A stretch of 64,000 nucleotides of DNA from a virus: positions 1 through 64,000 of the IMG/VR virus record IMGVR_UViG_3300042503_001396. One strand, 5' to 3'. Below are positions 1-6,578 of the stretch, in pieces. The notes beneath the pieces are model-generated. The model was not told the origin of the DNA. It ran no database searches and saw only the letters and a list, made by a program, of their open reading frames with translations. Each line of letters begins with the position of its first letter. The stretch's first letter is position 1. Both the position numbers and the translations under genes were made by a program.

Positions 1-173
1 TATTTGTCGTGAAACCAATTGTAAGCAATCATCCACAATACTCCCCAAGCAGTTCCAAACATAAACCACAAAACATACTGTGGAAAGAACAAAGCAACTA
101 ACAAAACACCAAACCAAAGTGAAGGAAAATAAATTGTTTTTAGAGATTTGATTTTTTGTAGTAGGTTAGTCAT
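1..173 (-). CDS. Small membrane protein, 3' end cut by window
   Basis: The frame opens at an ATG at 171-173 with MTNLLQKIKSLKTIYF and runs off the window edge after 57 codons, so the C-terminus is missing. The visible part has a short basic N-terminus and two hydrophobic stretches rich in Trp and Phe, which suggests a small inner-membrane protein with two segments. Its start overlaps the end of the upstream gene by 8 bp, as in the coupled chain of small genes that precedes it. I do not recognise a family. Confidence 0.6.
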   Translation of the reverse strand, partial: MTNLLQKIKSLKTIYFPSLWFGVLLVALFFPQYVLWFMFGTAWGVLWMIAYNWFHDK

Positions 174-381
174 AGTTATAATCAGTAGGATAAGAGGAGT
201 TCAGGTATACACTTTCTTGGTGACTTTCCCAACCATTCTCATTGCCAATTTCATAGATTGCTAGGGCAAACTCAATAAAATTTTCAGGAGTTCCAAAATA
301 TTCAGAACAACTACCATCGTCCCTAATTCCACCTTCTTGAAAGTAAAATCTTACAAGTTCAAGGATTTCGTCTTTAGTCAT
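166..381 (-). CDS. Hypothetical 71-aa protein
   Basis: I start this gene at the ATG at 379-381 (MTKDEILELVRFYFQEGG). A longer frame is open upstream, but that part is antisense-free overlap with the neighbouring gene, and the chosen ATG gives the short overlap seen throughout this cluster. The product is acidic, soluble-looking and carries a conserved-looking glycine pair after a helical N-terminus. Function unknown. Confidence 0.6.
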   Translation of the reverse strand: MTKDEILELVRFYFQEGGIRDDGSCSEYFGTPENFIEFALAIYEIGNENGWESHQESVYLNSSYPTDYNYD

Positions 382-550
382 AATACATCTCCTGTTCATA
401 ACGGACATAATCACTTTGAAGATAGTTAAAGAATTCTCCATCTTCACTTCTCATAGTATAGCACCACTCATCAAAGATTTCCCAAATCCAATACCACCCG
501 ACTTGGATTTTTTCAAAGAAGTTCATAGGACGATTGTAGAGTTTAGTCAT
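374..550 (-). CDS. Hypothetical 58-aa Trp/Tyr-rich protein
   Basis: ATG at 548-550, stop TAA at 374-376. The product begins MTKLYNRPMNFFEKIQVGWY and is unusually rich in aromatic residues, including Trp pairs (WYWIWEIFDEWCY). Its ATG overlaps the stop of the upstream gene (ATGA) and its own end overlaps the next ATG by 8 bp, so it is tightly coupled. No known family recognised. Confidence 0.55.
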   Translation of the reverse strand: MTKLYNRPMNFFEKIQVGWYWIWEIFDEWCYTMRSEDGEFFNYLQSDYVRYEQEMYYD

Positions 551-786
551 TTGTAATCTTCTATGTAAGTTTGATAATCAAAGTCTTCCTTATCAAATGC
601 TTTCTCTTTCCAATCCTCTATATCATACTTTCCCTCAAATCTACCAGGATAAAGTTTTTGAACTCCACCCCGTCCATACTTGATTTCACATTCTAACTGA
701 ATAACATAAACATAAACTGATTTAGGAACTTTGAAGTGTTCCAGTTCTCTGGTTTTATTATTATAGCAGGAAATATGACAAGTCAT
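547..786 (-). CDS. Hypothetical 79-aa protein
   Basis: Begins MTCHISCYNNKTRELEHFKV. The N-terminal third looks like a short beta-strand module; the C-terminal half is rich in Asp, Glu, Lys and Tyr. It overlaps both neighbours by 4 bp. Function unknown. Confidence 0.6.
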   Translation of the reverse strand: MTCHISCYNNKTRELEHFKVPKSVYVYVIQLECEIKYGRGGVQKLYPGRFEGKYDIEDWKEKAFDKEDFDYQTYIEDYK

Positions 787-1013
787 TTTTTAATTCCCCC
801 ACCTTTTTCAGTTACTTTTTTTATCCATTCTCTTTCTTTTTCAACCCTGTCTTTTGTCAAAATTTCATATTGTTCGTCGGTAGGAATAGGAGGAAGTTTT
901 ACCCATCCAGAAGGTGTTCCACACATAAAATCTCCATCACTCCACATCCACAGAGTTCCATCGGCACATAATGCTCTATTTCCAGAGATTTGTATAGGTG
1001 TTCTTTCAGTCAT
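783..1013 (-). CDS. Hypothetical 76-aa protein
   Basis: Begins MTERTPIQISGNRALCADGT. A segment of the form ALCADGTLWMWSDGDF around residues 14-29 resembles a single beta-hairpin of the kind seen in beta-propeller or tail-spike repeats, but one copy is too little to assign a fold. The C-terminus is a charged Lys/Glu helix. It overlaps both neighbours by 4 bp. Confidence 0.6.
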   Translation of the reverse strand: MTERTPIQISGNRALCADGTLWMWSDGDFMCGTPSGWVKLPPIPTDEQYEILTKDRVEKEREWIKKVTEKGGGIKK

Positions 1014-1201
1014 TCTTCCATCTCCATTTCAATAACATAAATGATGTCAAAAGACTGTTGAAAAGATTGCCACTCATACTCATCAAGCATTTTCTTTGCC
1101 ATTTCTTCTGCTTTTTCTTTTGATTTGAATGCCTTATGAATTTTCCCTAGATTATAATCTGGACCATAATCGTAGTCTTCAGCAACCAGATAGATTTTCA
1201 T
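1010..1201 (-). CDS. Hypothetical 63-aa protein
   Basis: Begins MKIYLVAEDYDYGPDYNLGK. A short beta strand is followed by a charged helix with EEMAKKML and ends in an acidic MEMEE tail. The layout (strand, then KAFKSKEKAEEMAKKM helix) is common among small phage accessory proteins. Coupled to both neighbours by ATGA overlaps. Function unknown. Confidence 0.6.
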   Translation of the reverse strand: MKIYLVAEDYDYGPDYNLGKIHKAFKSKEKAEEMAKKMLDEYEWQSFQQSFDIIYVIEMEMEE

Positions 1202-1380
1202 TCTTCTATCCTTTCATAATCAGCAAAACCATCTGGATTTAGATGTCCTACTGTGAGTTTGATACTTGTTCCAGTAAGTTCGTGTTGAAGAACAACTCTA
1301 TGAGAATACTGCTCCATTACAACATAAACATCATTAAAGTTCTTATGTTTCCATTTAGAACCTATTGGTATTTCAGTCAT
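1198..1380 (-). CDS. Hypothetical 60-aa protein
   Basis: Begins MTEIPIGSKWKHKNFNDVYV. The pattern of short strands (GSKWKHKN, DVYVVMEQ, RVVLQHELTG, SIKLTVGHL) suggests a small all-beta domain, perhaps SH3- or Tudor-like. This is inference from pattern only. ATGA overlaps on both sides. Confidence 0.6.
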   Translation of the reverse strand: MTEIPIGSKWKHKNFNDVYVVMEQYSHRVVLQHELTGTSIKLTVGHLNPDGFADYERIEE

Positions 1381-1559
1381 TCTTCTTCATTTAAAATAGT
1401 AACAACAAGTCCATTATCCGTATCACATTTGATTGCTTCCTCACAATAATAGAACTCTCCCCAATCATATCCTGTTCTGGGGTCTTTTACATTTACATAT
1501 TGAATTTTTCCAATGTGTTCTTCACAACTACCAAAACATTCTTCGGTCATTTTTCCCAC
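1377..1559 (-). CDS. Hypothetical 60-aa protein
   Basis: Begins MGKMTEECFGSCEEHIGKIQ. It contains three cysteines (positions 8, 12 and 38), followed by beta-strand-like stretches and an acidic C-terminus. An alternative start is the second Met (MTEECFG), which would reduce the 13-bp overlap with the upstream gene. Function unknown. Confidence 0.55.
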   Translation of the reverse strand: MGKMTEECFGSCEEHIGKIQYVNVKDPRTGYDWGEFYYCEEAIKCDTDNGLVVTILNEEE

Positions 1560-1807
1560 CCATCAAAGTATTCTGTGAAAAAGTTAAAACTTAAACCAAT
1601 CTTACCAACTTGAAAATCTACTCCAAGAAAAGAAGAAGAAGTAAGAAATGAGAGTAAGATGTGTAATCCACCATTACTATGAACTAACCTACTGGGGTTC
1701 TCATAATTCACCCAAAGTAATGAACAATTGTTGATGATGCCAAACTGCCAAGTGTAGTCGGCATCACCATCGTCCCAAACTTTTTTGTCATATTGAAAAA
1801 ATTTCAC
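1547..1807 (-). CDS. Hypothetical 86-aa protein, paralogue of 7514-7786
   Basis: Begins MKFFQYDKKVWDDGDADYTW. The C-terminal half (residues about 46-80, with GVDFQVGKIGLSFNF) matches the pattern of the 90-aa protein at 7514-7786 (CLFSIGRVGFTFDI). The two therefore look like diverged paralogues of a small beta-rich protein. Function unknown. Confidence 0.6.
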   Translation of the reverse strand: MKFFQYDKKVWDDGDADYTWQFGIINNCSLLWVNYENPSRLVHSNGGLHILLSFLTSSSFLGVDFQVGKIGLSFNFFTEYFDGWEK

Positions 1808-2037
1808 TGTGGGTCTCCAATAAGTCCAGTAGTTCCAAAAGTATCAAATGTAGTATCTTCCATCCACTTTCTCAAATCAACGATTTCATACCAGTCATAT
1901 CTATACTTTGATTTTGATGATATTTCCTCCCATTTTTCTTGTGCTTCCTCTTTAGTTTCATAACAAGCAATCCAATCACCAGTATAAGCAGAAGGGTAAT
2001 AGTTGTCCCCAGCAATCAAAAGATAAGGTTTAGTCAT
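1804..2037 (-). CDS. Hypothetical 77-aa protein
   Basis: Begins MTKPYLLIAGDNYYPSAYTG. A short strand is followed by a helix with ETKEEAQEKWEEI, the same strand-plus-acidic-helix plan seen in the 63-aa and 80-aa neighbours at 1010-1201 and 4966-5208. This hints at a family of small related proteins. ATGA overlaps on both sides. Function unknown. Confidence 0.6.
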   Translation of the reverse strand: MTKPYLLIAGDNYYPSAYTGDWIACYETKEEAQEKWEEISSKSKYRYDWYEIVDLRKWMEDTTFDTFGTTGLIGDPQ

Positions 2038-2210
2038 CGGTCAAAGTATCCAGAAGGTTTGTAATCACTAATGTATTGAGTTTTTAGTTGAACCTCAAAG
2101 GGGTCAATATCAGGGTATTTTTCCTTGATGAAGGTTTTACAATCTTCACGGGTAGAAAAGGCACAGAGAATGTTTCCATGATAAAGTGCGACTTCAATTG
2201 CTTCAATCAT
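2034..2210 (-). CDS. Hypothetical 58-aa protein
   Basis: ATG at 2208-2210 (MIEAIEVALYHGNILCAF), stop TGA at 2034-2036. It overlaps the upstream stop and the downstream ATG by 4 bp each, which fills an apparent gap in the chain and supports it being real. The product has a strand, then a helix with REDCKTFIKEKYPDIDPFEV. Function unknown. Confidence 0.6.
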   Translation of the reverse strand: MIEAIEVALYHGNILCAFSTREDCKTFIKEKYPDIDPFEVQLKTQYISDYKPSGYFDR

Positions 2211-2464
2211 TCTTCATCCTCCTCTTCATCACCCTCCCAGTCAATCTCAACGGTTTCAAACTGTTCTACATTAGTATAAGGCATAGGGTTTGCAGGTCCT
2301 CCCATCTCATAATGGATTTTATCAAACAATTCATTAAGCACTAAACTCTCAAATCCTTCTTGGTCTGGATAATCCTCCCAGTCTTCAAACATTTCAGTTG
2401 TGGGAGAAACTGTGAGAGTTCGGGTGTATGTAACTGTGATTGCTTTGAGTTGGATTTTAGTCAT
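2207..2464 (-). CDS. Hypothetical 85-aa acidic protein
   Basis: Begins MTKIQLKAITVTYTRTLTVS. The N-terminal 20 residues form an alternating beta pattern; the rest is strongly acidic and ends in EGDEEEDEE. Small acidic phage proteins are sometimes DNA mimics or host-enzyme inhibitors, but nothing here shows that directly. ATGA overlaps on both sides. Confidence 0.6.
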   Translation of the reverse strand: MTKIQLKAITVTYTRTLTVSPTTEMFEDWEDYPDQEGFESLVLNELFDKIHYEMGGPANPMPYTNVEQFETVEIDWEGDEEEDEE

Positions 2465-2634
2465 TTTCCACCCCTCCGAATATTTTCACCAGCATCATAC
2501 ATCACATTAAGAACGAAAGCAATAGAAACACACCACCAGATACTCAACCCTGTGAGGGAATGAACTCCAAACACAAGGGCAAACAAAAGTGGAAATTGAA
2601 GTGGAATGGCAAGTAGAAGATTTTTGAGTTTCAT
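2461..2634 (-). CDS. Small membrane protein, 57 aa
   Basis: ATG at 2632-2634 (MKLKNLLLAIPLQFPLLF), stop TGA at 2461-2463. Two hydrophobic segments (about residues 5-25 and 31-46) with a basic N-terminus predict a two-pass membrane protein. Both ends overlap the neighbours by 4 bp. Function unknown. Confidence 0.6.
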   Translation of the reverse strand: MKLKNLLLAIPLQFPLLFALVFGVHSLTGLSIWWCVSIAFVLNVMYDAGENIRRGGK

Positions 2635-2816
2635 TTCAGTTCATAATAAGTGTTTGTGTTGCCGTAGTTTAGATAATACCAGAACAAGTTTCTCATTCTT
2701 TCTTCATTAGGATATCCATCAAGATGGTTCCACATATGATTTCTCCAAGAATACACACAATATTCAAAGAGATGAATTGAAGTATAGATGTTCCACTTCT
2801 TCCAGGTGTCAGTCAT
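2631..2816 (-). CDS. Hypothetical 61-aa aromatic-rich protein
   Basis: Begins MTDTWKKWNIYTSIHLFEYC. It has five Trp and many Tyr and Asn residues but no hydrophobic run long enough for a membrane segment. It is coupled by ATGA overlaps to a membrane protein downstream and a 57-aa protein upstream. Function unknown. Confidence 0.55.
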   Translation of the reverse strand: MTDTWKKWNIYTSIHLFEYCVYSWRNHMWNHLDGYPNEERMRNLFWYYLNYGNTNTYYELK

Positions 2817-2986
2817 TCTTCATCCTCAAAAGGGAATAGTTCATTGTATGCTTCATCAGTCAGTGTGAGATACTGAACATCAGCATCTTGGTGTTCTTCG
2901 GCATACACCATACGGTAATGATTGAATTGGTTGAGGTCTGTACTGCCGTATTCTACAACACCATCAACAAGGCAGAGATAGTTCAT
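2813..2986 (-). CDS. Hypothetical 57-aa protein
   Basis: ATG at 2984-2986 (MNYLCLVDGVVEYGSTDLNQ), stop TGA at 2813-2815. The frame fits exactly between its neighbours with 4-bp overlaps. The product is acidic with a strand-turn-helix look and ends in PFEDEE. Function unknown. Confidence 0.6.
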   Translation of the reverse strand: MNYLCLVDGVVEYGSTDLNQFNHYRMVYAEEHQDADVQYLTLTDEAYNELFPFEDEE

Positions 2987-3243
2987 TCTTTTACATCATA
3001 AAGTTCAAGAATACGACGAGCAACTACGATCGCAAGTTGTTTGTTCCCAATAGACACACATTCGGTGATACTTTTAGTTGTTGAATCGTGGTTCTTTTCA
3101 GTGTATTCAATATACACTCCACCATTATCTGCTTGAAGTTTTGCAGTATGAGTTACACCTTCTGCTTCATCAGTGAGTTCATAAACATCAGTGGTGCTAT
3201 GAAGAATTTCAGTTCCAGGAATAAGTCTGTAGAAGTCGGTCAT
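2983..3243 (-). CDS. Hypothetical 86-aa protein, first gene of a coupled chain
   Basis: Begins MTDFYRLIPGTEILHSTTDV. Alternating strands in the first 60 residues are followed by a helix (KQLAIVVARRILELYDVKE). It follows directly after a TATAAT box at 3265-3270 and heads a chain of 16 tightly packed genes that runs to the left edge, nearly all coupled by ATGA overlaps. Function unknown. Confidence 0.6.
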   Translation of the reverse strand: MTDFYRLIPGTEILHSTTDVYELTDEAEGVTHTAKLQADNGGVYIEYTEKNHDSTTKSITECVSIGNKQLAIVVARRILELYDVKE

Positions 3244-3264
3244 CGGTTTGTTGTCTATGAGAGT

Positions 3265-3270
3265 ATTATA
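3265..3270 (-). promoter_or_regulatory. -10 box of a promoter for the leftmost gene chain
   Basis: The minus strand reads TATAATACTCTCATA from here, identical to the -10/start region of the repeated module found at 3581, 4480 and 4745. No clear -35 hexamer or upstream box is seen in this copy. Confidence 0.55.
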
Positions 3271-3555
3271 TTAAATAGAATGAGGAAAACTCACTTCAGT
3301 CCAAGGAAGAGTTTTCAGTTCTTCATCGGTAAATTGAATACCATCATCAAGTCGTGCTTCATTTTTATAGAGATAGAACTGCTTGAAATTCACAACAGTT
3401 CCTCTCAAATCACCATCTTCATCTACTTGATAAACAAGAACATCACAATACTTATTTCTATCATAAGTCAGGATTGTTGCCTTACGAATAGGTGCTTTTT
3501 CTCCCGCAACATCACCATAAGATGGAATGGGATAATCAGTAAAGGCATCAAGCAT
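3271..3555 (-). CDS. Hypothetical 94-aa protein
   Basis: Begins MLDAFTDYPIPSYGDVAGEK. It is mostly beta-like with an acidic character, containing RKATILTYDRNKYCDVLVYQ in the middle. It lies alone between two promoter boxes (upstream at 3581-3586, downstream at 3265-3270), so it is probably a single-gene transcript with read-through. Function unknown. Confidence 0.6.
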   Translation of the reverse strand: MLDAFTDYPIPSYGDVAGEKAPIRKATILTYDRNKYCDVLVYQVDEDGDLRGTVVNFKQFYLYKNEARLDDGIQFTDEELKTLPWTEVSFPHSI

Positions 3556-3580
3556 TTGGAGTTCCTTTGTGTATGAGAGT

Positions 3581-3633
3581 ATTATAAGGCATCCACAGGG
3601 GGATTGGTGGGGTCTTGTACCAGTTCGTCAAGT
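3581..3633 (-). promoter_or_regulatory. Repeated terminator/promoter module, copy 1
   Basis: TATAAT (3581-3586) is preceded 27 bp upstream by the conserved box ACTTGACGAACTGGTACAAG (3614-3633). The same box and spacing recur at 4066, 4513, 4779, 5541 and 7026. A good -35 hexamer is missing, so an activator or a phage-modified polymerase may be involved (inference). Confidence 0.55.
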
Positions 3634-3637
3634 GTCA

Positions 3638-4009
3638 TCACCCATAATGAACAACAGGAAATAAGGAATCGAGATAATCCACAAATTGTCTTTCTATTTC
3701 GTGTTTAATATCAACTGTTACTTGTTTTTCTGGTGGAAGTGAACGATGATATCTATAAAATTGATTTTGTTTATTGTAATATTCTTCCCACAAATGTCTA
3801 AAGTGTTCCACATCTTCTTTATTTACAGAAATCTTAAACTCAAGATTTGGAATAAAAGTATCCGAATTTACACAGGAAGTATGTTCAATTTGAATTGATT
3901 TGTGTAGATGAAAATTGGGTTCTTTTATTTTTATATTTTGAATATAATCATTAATATCATTTCGATGTTGAAGTAACTCTTCGTCTGTAAGTTTTGTAAA
4001 GTCAATCAT
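3638..4009 (-). CDS. Hypothetical 123-aa protein
   Basis: Begins MIDFTKLTDEELLQHRNDIN. The helical N-terminus (TDEELLQHRNDINDYIQNI) is followed by a beta-rich middle and a helical C-terminus. It ends GTGA immediately beside the conserved box of the downstream promoter. Function unknown; no motif of known enzymes seen. Confidence 0.6.
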   Translation of the reverse strand: MIDFTKLTDEELLQHRNDINDYIQNIKIKEPNFHLHKSIQIEHTSCVNSDTFIPNLEFKISVNKEDVEHFRHLWEEYYNKQNQFYRYHRSLPPEKQVTVDIKHEIERQFVDYLDSLFPVVHYG

Positions 4010-4032
4010 AAGGTTTCTATGTGTATGAAGTC

Positions 4033-4085
4033 ATTATAGACCAAAAAGGGCACCTGTGGAGATGCCCTGTGCCAGTTCTTCAAGT
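4033..4085 (-). promoter_or_regulatory. Repeated terminator/promoter module, copy 2
   Basis: TATAAT at 4033-4038, 27-bp spacer, conserved box at 4066-4085. In the spacer the minus strand can fold GGGCA...TGCCC followed by TTTTT, a short intrinsic terminator placed between the upstream stop codon and the -10 box. Confidence 0.55.
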
Positions 4086-4089
4086 GGTC

Positions 4090-4455
4090 TCAAACAAGAC
4101 CACTTATCACATCATCAAGTGGATATGTTTTATCATTAGTCAAATCAACAACAACAAATTTACTAAATTTACCCAAAGAATTTCCCTGCACCAAAACCTC
4201 AAAGTTAAGCAAAACTGGAGAAGCAGGAAGGATTTTAACAACGGTTTCTTTGTTACAACATCTAAGAGAACGACGAATTTCATCAGTGGATGAAAATACT
4301 CTCCGTCGTTTTTCAGAAACTCCCATCCTTAATACACATTCCATAGTTTCTTTTTCTGGTTTAAGTGTGAAACGAGCATCGTCTGTTATAAAGTAAGAAA
4401 GATTTTTTTTACCCAACCACAAATCAAAATCTTTCAGTTTGATGGCAAAAAACAT
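4090..4455 (-). CDS. Hypothetical 121-aa protein
   Basis: The open frame extends to 4530, but a -10 box lies at 4480-4485, so transcription would begin after the longer start. I therefore start at the ATG at 4453-4455 (MFFAIKLKDFDLWLGKKN). The product is beta-rich with a basic middle (SEKRRRVF, EIRRSLRCC). The last codons and stop form a hairpin arm with the downstream module. Function unknown. Confidence 0.6.
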   Translation of the reverse strand: MFFAIKLKDFDLWLGKKNLSYFITDDARFTLKPEKETMECVLRMGVSEKRRRVFSSTDEIRRSLRCCNKETVVKILPASPVLLNFEVLVQGNSLGKFSKFVVVDLTNDKTYPLDDVISGLV

Positions 4456-4479
4456 AATGTGTTTGTTGTGTATGAGAGT

Positions 4480-4532
4480 ATTATAGGGCAAAAAGGGCAC
4501 CTGTGGAATGCTCTTGTGCCAGTTCTTCAAGT
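4480..4532 (-). promoter_or_regulatory. Repeated terminator/promoter module, copy 3
   Basis: TATAAT 4480-4485, 27-bp spacer, box ACTTGAAGAACTGGCACAAG at 4513-4532. The spacer can fold GGCAC...GTGCC followed by CTTTTT. The TGA inside ACTTGA is the stop codon of the upstream gene. Confidence 0.6.
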
Positions 4533-4721
4533 GTCCTCCGAAAATTCTGTAATAATAACCACATTTTCCATAGAACCTAGGTCATAAGCAATAAGAGCAA
4601 TTCGGTGAGCAAAAGCGATTAGTTGTTCTTTAGTTGCAGTATAATCATCTGGAAACACATCCATATACTGTTCAGCAAGTTCAAGGATTTCTTCATCTGC
4701 AATAATGTCCTGTTCAGTCAT
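4527..4721 (-). CDS. Hypothetical 64-aa protein
   Basis: Begins MTEQDIIADEEILELAEQYM. It is a mostly helical acidic protein (DEEILELAEQYMDVF, ATKEQLIAFAHRIALIAYDL). The pattern resembles the 71-aa protein at 166-381 and the 52-aa protein at 5555-5713 (a helix running into a gate of small hydrophobic residues). The stop lies inside the promoter box of copy 3. Function unknown. Confidence 0.6.
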   Translation of the reverse strand: MTEQDIIADEEILELAEQYMDVFPDDYTATKEQLIAFAHRIALIAYDLGSMENVVIITEFSEDT

Positions 4722-4744
4722 CAGTCCTTTGTGTGTATGAGAGT

Positions 4745-4798
4745 ATTATAGGGCATCAGGAGGCATCTGTGGAATGCTCTTGTGCCGGTTCTTCAAGT
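4745..4798 (-). promoter_or_regulatory. Repeated terminator/promoter module, copy 4
   Basis: TATAAT 4745-4750, 28-bp spacer, box ACTTGAAGAACCGGCACAAG at 4779-4798. The spacer contains GATGCCC directly before the -10, as in copies 5 and 6. The upstream gene's stop TGA is within the box. Confidence 0.6.
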
Positions 4799-4969
4799 GT
4801 CCTTCTTTATACAAGTAATAAATCCACAACCTTCCTCAGCACACCCACACACAACATAAGCAGTATGCGCTGGTGCTTCAATCTCTCCTCGTTTTACTCT
4901 TGAGTTGAGAATATTCTGTGCTCTTATGGCAGCAGAAAGGTCTTTAGGTGTCATCCAACGAAAACTCAT
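4793..4969 (-). CDS. Hypothetical 58-aa Cys-rich protein
   Basis: ATG 4967-4969 (MSFRWMTPKDLSAAIRAQNI), stop TGA 4793-4795. The C-terminal third carries four cysteines in the pattern C-x-C-x4-C-x5-C (about residues 40-52), which could bind a metal. It overlaps the upstream gene by 4 bp and ends inside the promoter box. Function unknown. Confidence 0.6.
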   Translation of the reverse strand: MSFRWMTPKDLSAAIRAQNILNSRVKRGEIEAPAHTAYVVCGCAEEGCGFITCIKKDT

Positions 4970-5208
4970 TTTACTACCTCACATAGGGGGAACACTCTTA
5001 CTTTTGAAATAAATCCCGGTTTTGTGTATTTGTCTCTATAATCTGCTGCGAATACCCGTGCTTCATTTTGAGTTTCAAAAACTCCAAAGTATCGGTGAAG
5101 TGCTTCTACACCTTCATATTTGTTATAAAGTCCCACTATCCACTTATGGTTGTGCGTTGGATAAGTATCGTTTTCAGCAATCCAGTCGTAGTATGCGTCC
5201 TTATTCAT
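4966..5208 (-). CDS. Hypothetical 80-aa protein
   Basis: Begins MNKDAYYDWIAENDTYPTHN. A strand-plus-helix module follows (HRYFGVFETQNEARVFAADYRDKY), with the same plan as small neighbours at 1010-1201 and 1804-2037. It ends in hydrophobic strands (KVRVFPLCEVV). Function unknown. Confidence 0.6.
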   Translation of the reverse strand: MNKDAYYDWIAENDTYPTHNHKWIVGLYNKYEGVEALHRYFGVFETQNEARVFAADYRDKYTKPGFISKVRVFPLCEVVK

Positions 5209-5479
5209 ACTTCTCTTCTATTTCTTTGACACGTTCCATGAAACTATCCTCACCATGATCACCCGAATAAAGGTAATCAATATGCCTCATAATCTCTGCC
5301 ATCTTACGCATCTTAGTAACCTGCTCTAACAGATATTCACAAACTTCTGGTGAATATTCGTGAGCAAAACCATACTCATCTTCCTCAAAGTTGTTACTAA
5401 CTTCTGCTTCAAGTTCATCAGCAAATTGTGCTACATTGTAGTATTCGTAACCGCAGTCGTTGAAGTGTCCTCCCGAAAT
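5201..5479 (-). CDS. Hypothetical ~92-aa protein, possible ATT start
   Basis: The frame is open up to an ATG at 5522-5524, but a good promoter -10 box (5507-5512) lies inside that extension, so the ATG would not be on the message. The only well-placed start afterwards is an ATT codon (5477-5479) seven bases after a strong GGAGG. The conserved-looking part begins FNDCGYEYYNVAQFADELEA and is acidic and helical. ATT starts are rare, so this choice is tentative; the coding frame itself is secure. Confidence 0.55.
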   Translation of the reverse strand: MSGGHFNDCGYEYYNVAQFADELEAEVSNNFEEDEYGFAHEYSPEVCEYLLEQVTKMRKMAEIMRHIDYLYSGDHGEDSFMERVKEIEEKYE

Positions 5480-5506
5480 GGTTCTTCCTCCTTTCTTTAT
5501 AAGACT

Positions 5507-5560
5507 ATAATACCATAAACACAAAACAAAATCAAGTCCGTATGTGCCAGTTGTTCAAGA
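5507..5560 (-). promoter_or_regulatory. Sigma70-like promoter with module box
   Basis: TTGATT (5530-5535), 17-bp spacer, TATTAT (5507-5512). The conserved box of the module is also present at 5541-5560, 28 bp before the -10, so this copy has both a -35 and the box. Confidence 0.6.
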
Positions 5561-5713
5561 TTCTTCTCCATATTCAGTAATAATACTATCAATCACATAA
5601 TCTCCGTAAGCAATCAGAAGATTAGCAGTTGCGATTGCCATTGGCATAGTTTTATGCCTTTGATATCGTTTCTCTAAATCATTCTTGTAGTAGAAGGTAA
5701 TAAGATAGGTCAT
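5555..5713 (-). CDS. Hypothetical 52-aa protein
   Basis: ATG 5711-5713 (MTYLITFYYKNDLEKRYQRH), stop TGA 5555-5557. One strand is followed by a long amphipathic helix. It overlaps the upstream gene by 4 bp and its stop lies inside the promoter box. Function unknown. Confidence 0.6.
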   Translation of the reverse strand: MTYLITFYYKNDLEKRYQRHKTMPMAIATANLLIAYGDYVIDSIITEYGEES

Positions 5714-5907
5714 TTTTCTGCTCCAATTTCATCAAGTTTTTCATTCATAAAACCAGTCATATCAAGTGTTCGTGGATCTACACCTTCATCAAGACAATCA
5801 AGGTTAAATTCCATCACAGCACCAAGGATTAGACATGCTTTACGCTTATCATCCAGTGGTTGAGCAACATAACCAAGAATGTGCTCGTAGAGTTGGTCGT
5901 AGGTCAT
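5710..5907 (-). CDS. Hypothetical 65-aa protein
   Basis: Begins MTYDQLYEHILGYVAQPLDD. It looks all-helical and acidic with a C-terminal FMNEKLDEIGAEK. Coupled by ATGA to both neighbours. Function unknown. Confidence 0.6.
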   Translation of the reverse strand: MTYDQLYEHILGYVAQPLDDKRKACLILGAVMEFNLDCLDEGVDPRTLDMTGFMNEKLDEIGAEK

Positions 5908-6098
5908 TGTTGTGCCTCAATAATGGATTTGATTTGTTTAAGGTCTTCTATTCGTTGTTTTGCTTCATCATACTGTTCACAATACCAATCAATGTCATTG
6001 TTCTCATAATTGGTTTCTTCCCTAATGTCCCATTCAAGGCATTGTAGGTGCCCTTCTTGGTCTTGTATGAAGTAGTTGAGAGTATCAAGGAGTGACAT
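5904..6098 (-). CDS. Hypothetical 64-aa coiled-coil protein
   Basis: Begins MSLLDTLNYFIQDQEGHLQC. From residue 15 onward it is a charged helix (EWDIREETNYENN, YDEAKQRIEDLKQIKSII) likely to form a coiled coil. It overlaps the membrane-anchored protein upstream by 14 bp. Function unknown. Confidence 0.6.
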   Translation of the reverse strand: MSLLDTLNYFIQDQEGHLQCLEWDIREETNYENNDIDWYCEQYDEAKQRIEDLKQIKSIIEAQQ

Positions 6099-6366
6099 CT
6101 GGAACAGGAGGAGGGGGTGTTGGAGCAGGAAGTACGTTAGGTTGTGGTGCTACTGTTTGAACTGTAGGTTGTGGGAGATTTACAGGTTCTGGAGCAACTT
6201 GAGGTTGTTGTGCTTGATCCAGTTTCTTTTCCAGTTCCATTACCTTTTGATCCAGTGGACTCAAAGGAACTTCTTTCTGAGAATCTGCCAGTTTCCAACC
6301 AGTTGCTCCCGCAGCAAAGATACTTGCAAGAGCAGCAAAAACAGAAACAGTTTTAGAGAAACTCAT
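6085..6366 (-). CDS. Membrane-anchored Pro-rich protein, 93 aa
   Basis: Begins MSFSKTVSVFAALASIFAAG. An N-terminal hydrophobic segment (residues 6-24) is followed by a short coiled coil (LDQKVMELEKKLDQAQ) and a long Pro/Gln/Val-rich tail ending APTPPPPVPDVTP. This is the shape of a signal-anchored periplasmic protein with an extended linker, as in some spanin-like or TonB-like proteins, but no specific match is claimed. Confidence 0.65.
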   Translation of the reverse strand: MSFSKTVSVFAALASIFAAGATGWKLADSQKEVPLSPLDQKVMELEKKLDQAQQPQVAPEPVNLPQPTVQTVAPQPNVLPAPTPPPPVPDVTP

Positions 6367-6578
6367 TCAATAACCTCCCAATGTGCGTCAGATTTGTCAC
6401 CAAAACGGTTAGTACCAGTACGAGTACTAACCCAGAAGAAGTACTTGCGATTTTCAGAAGCAAGGAACAATTCACCACCAGTGTCCTGTTCTACAATACA
6501 AACAGGATTGTTGTCCATAGTATTAGCAAGACGGTTCTTCGCTTTGCTGGACTTGGGTTTTACGATTACTCGTCGCAT
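6363..6578 (-). CDS. Hypothetical 71-aa protein
   Basis: Begins MRRVIVKPKSSKAKNRLANT. The N-terminus is strongly basic, then a beta-rich part follows (NPVCIVEQDTGGELFLASEN). A basic tail plus small beta domain could bind nucleic acid (inference). It overlaps the downstream gene by 4 bp and the upstream one by 13 bp. Confidence 0.6.
   Translation of the reverse strand: MRRVIVKPKSSKAKNRLANTMDNNPVCIVEQDTGGELFLASENRKYFFWVSTRTGTNRFGDKSDAHWEVIE

Noticed and set aside
3088-3576. Plus-strand frame of 162 codons
   Set aside because: Antisense to two minus-strand genes that have promoters and coupled overlaps; the composition is typical of a shadow frame.
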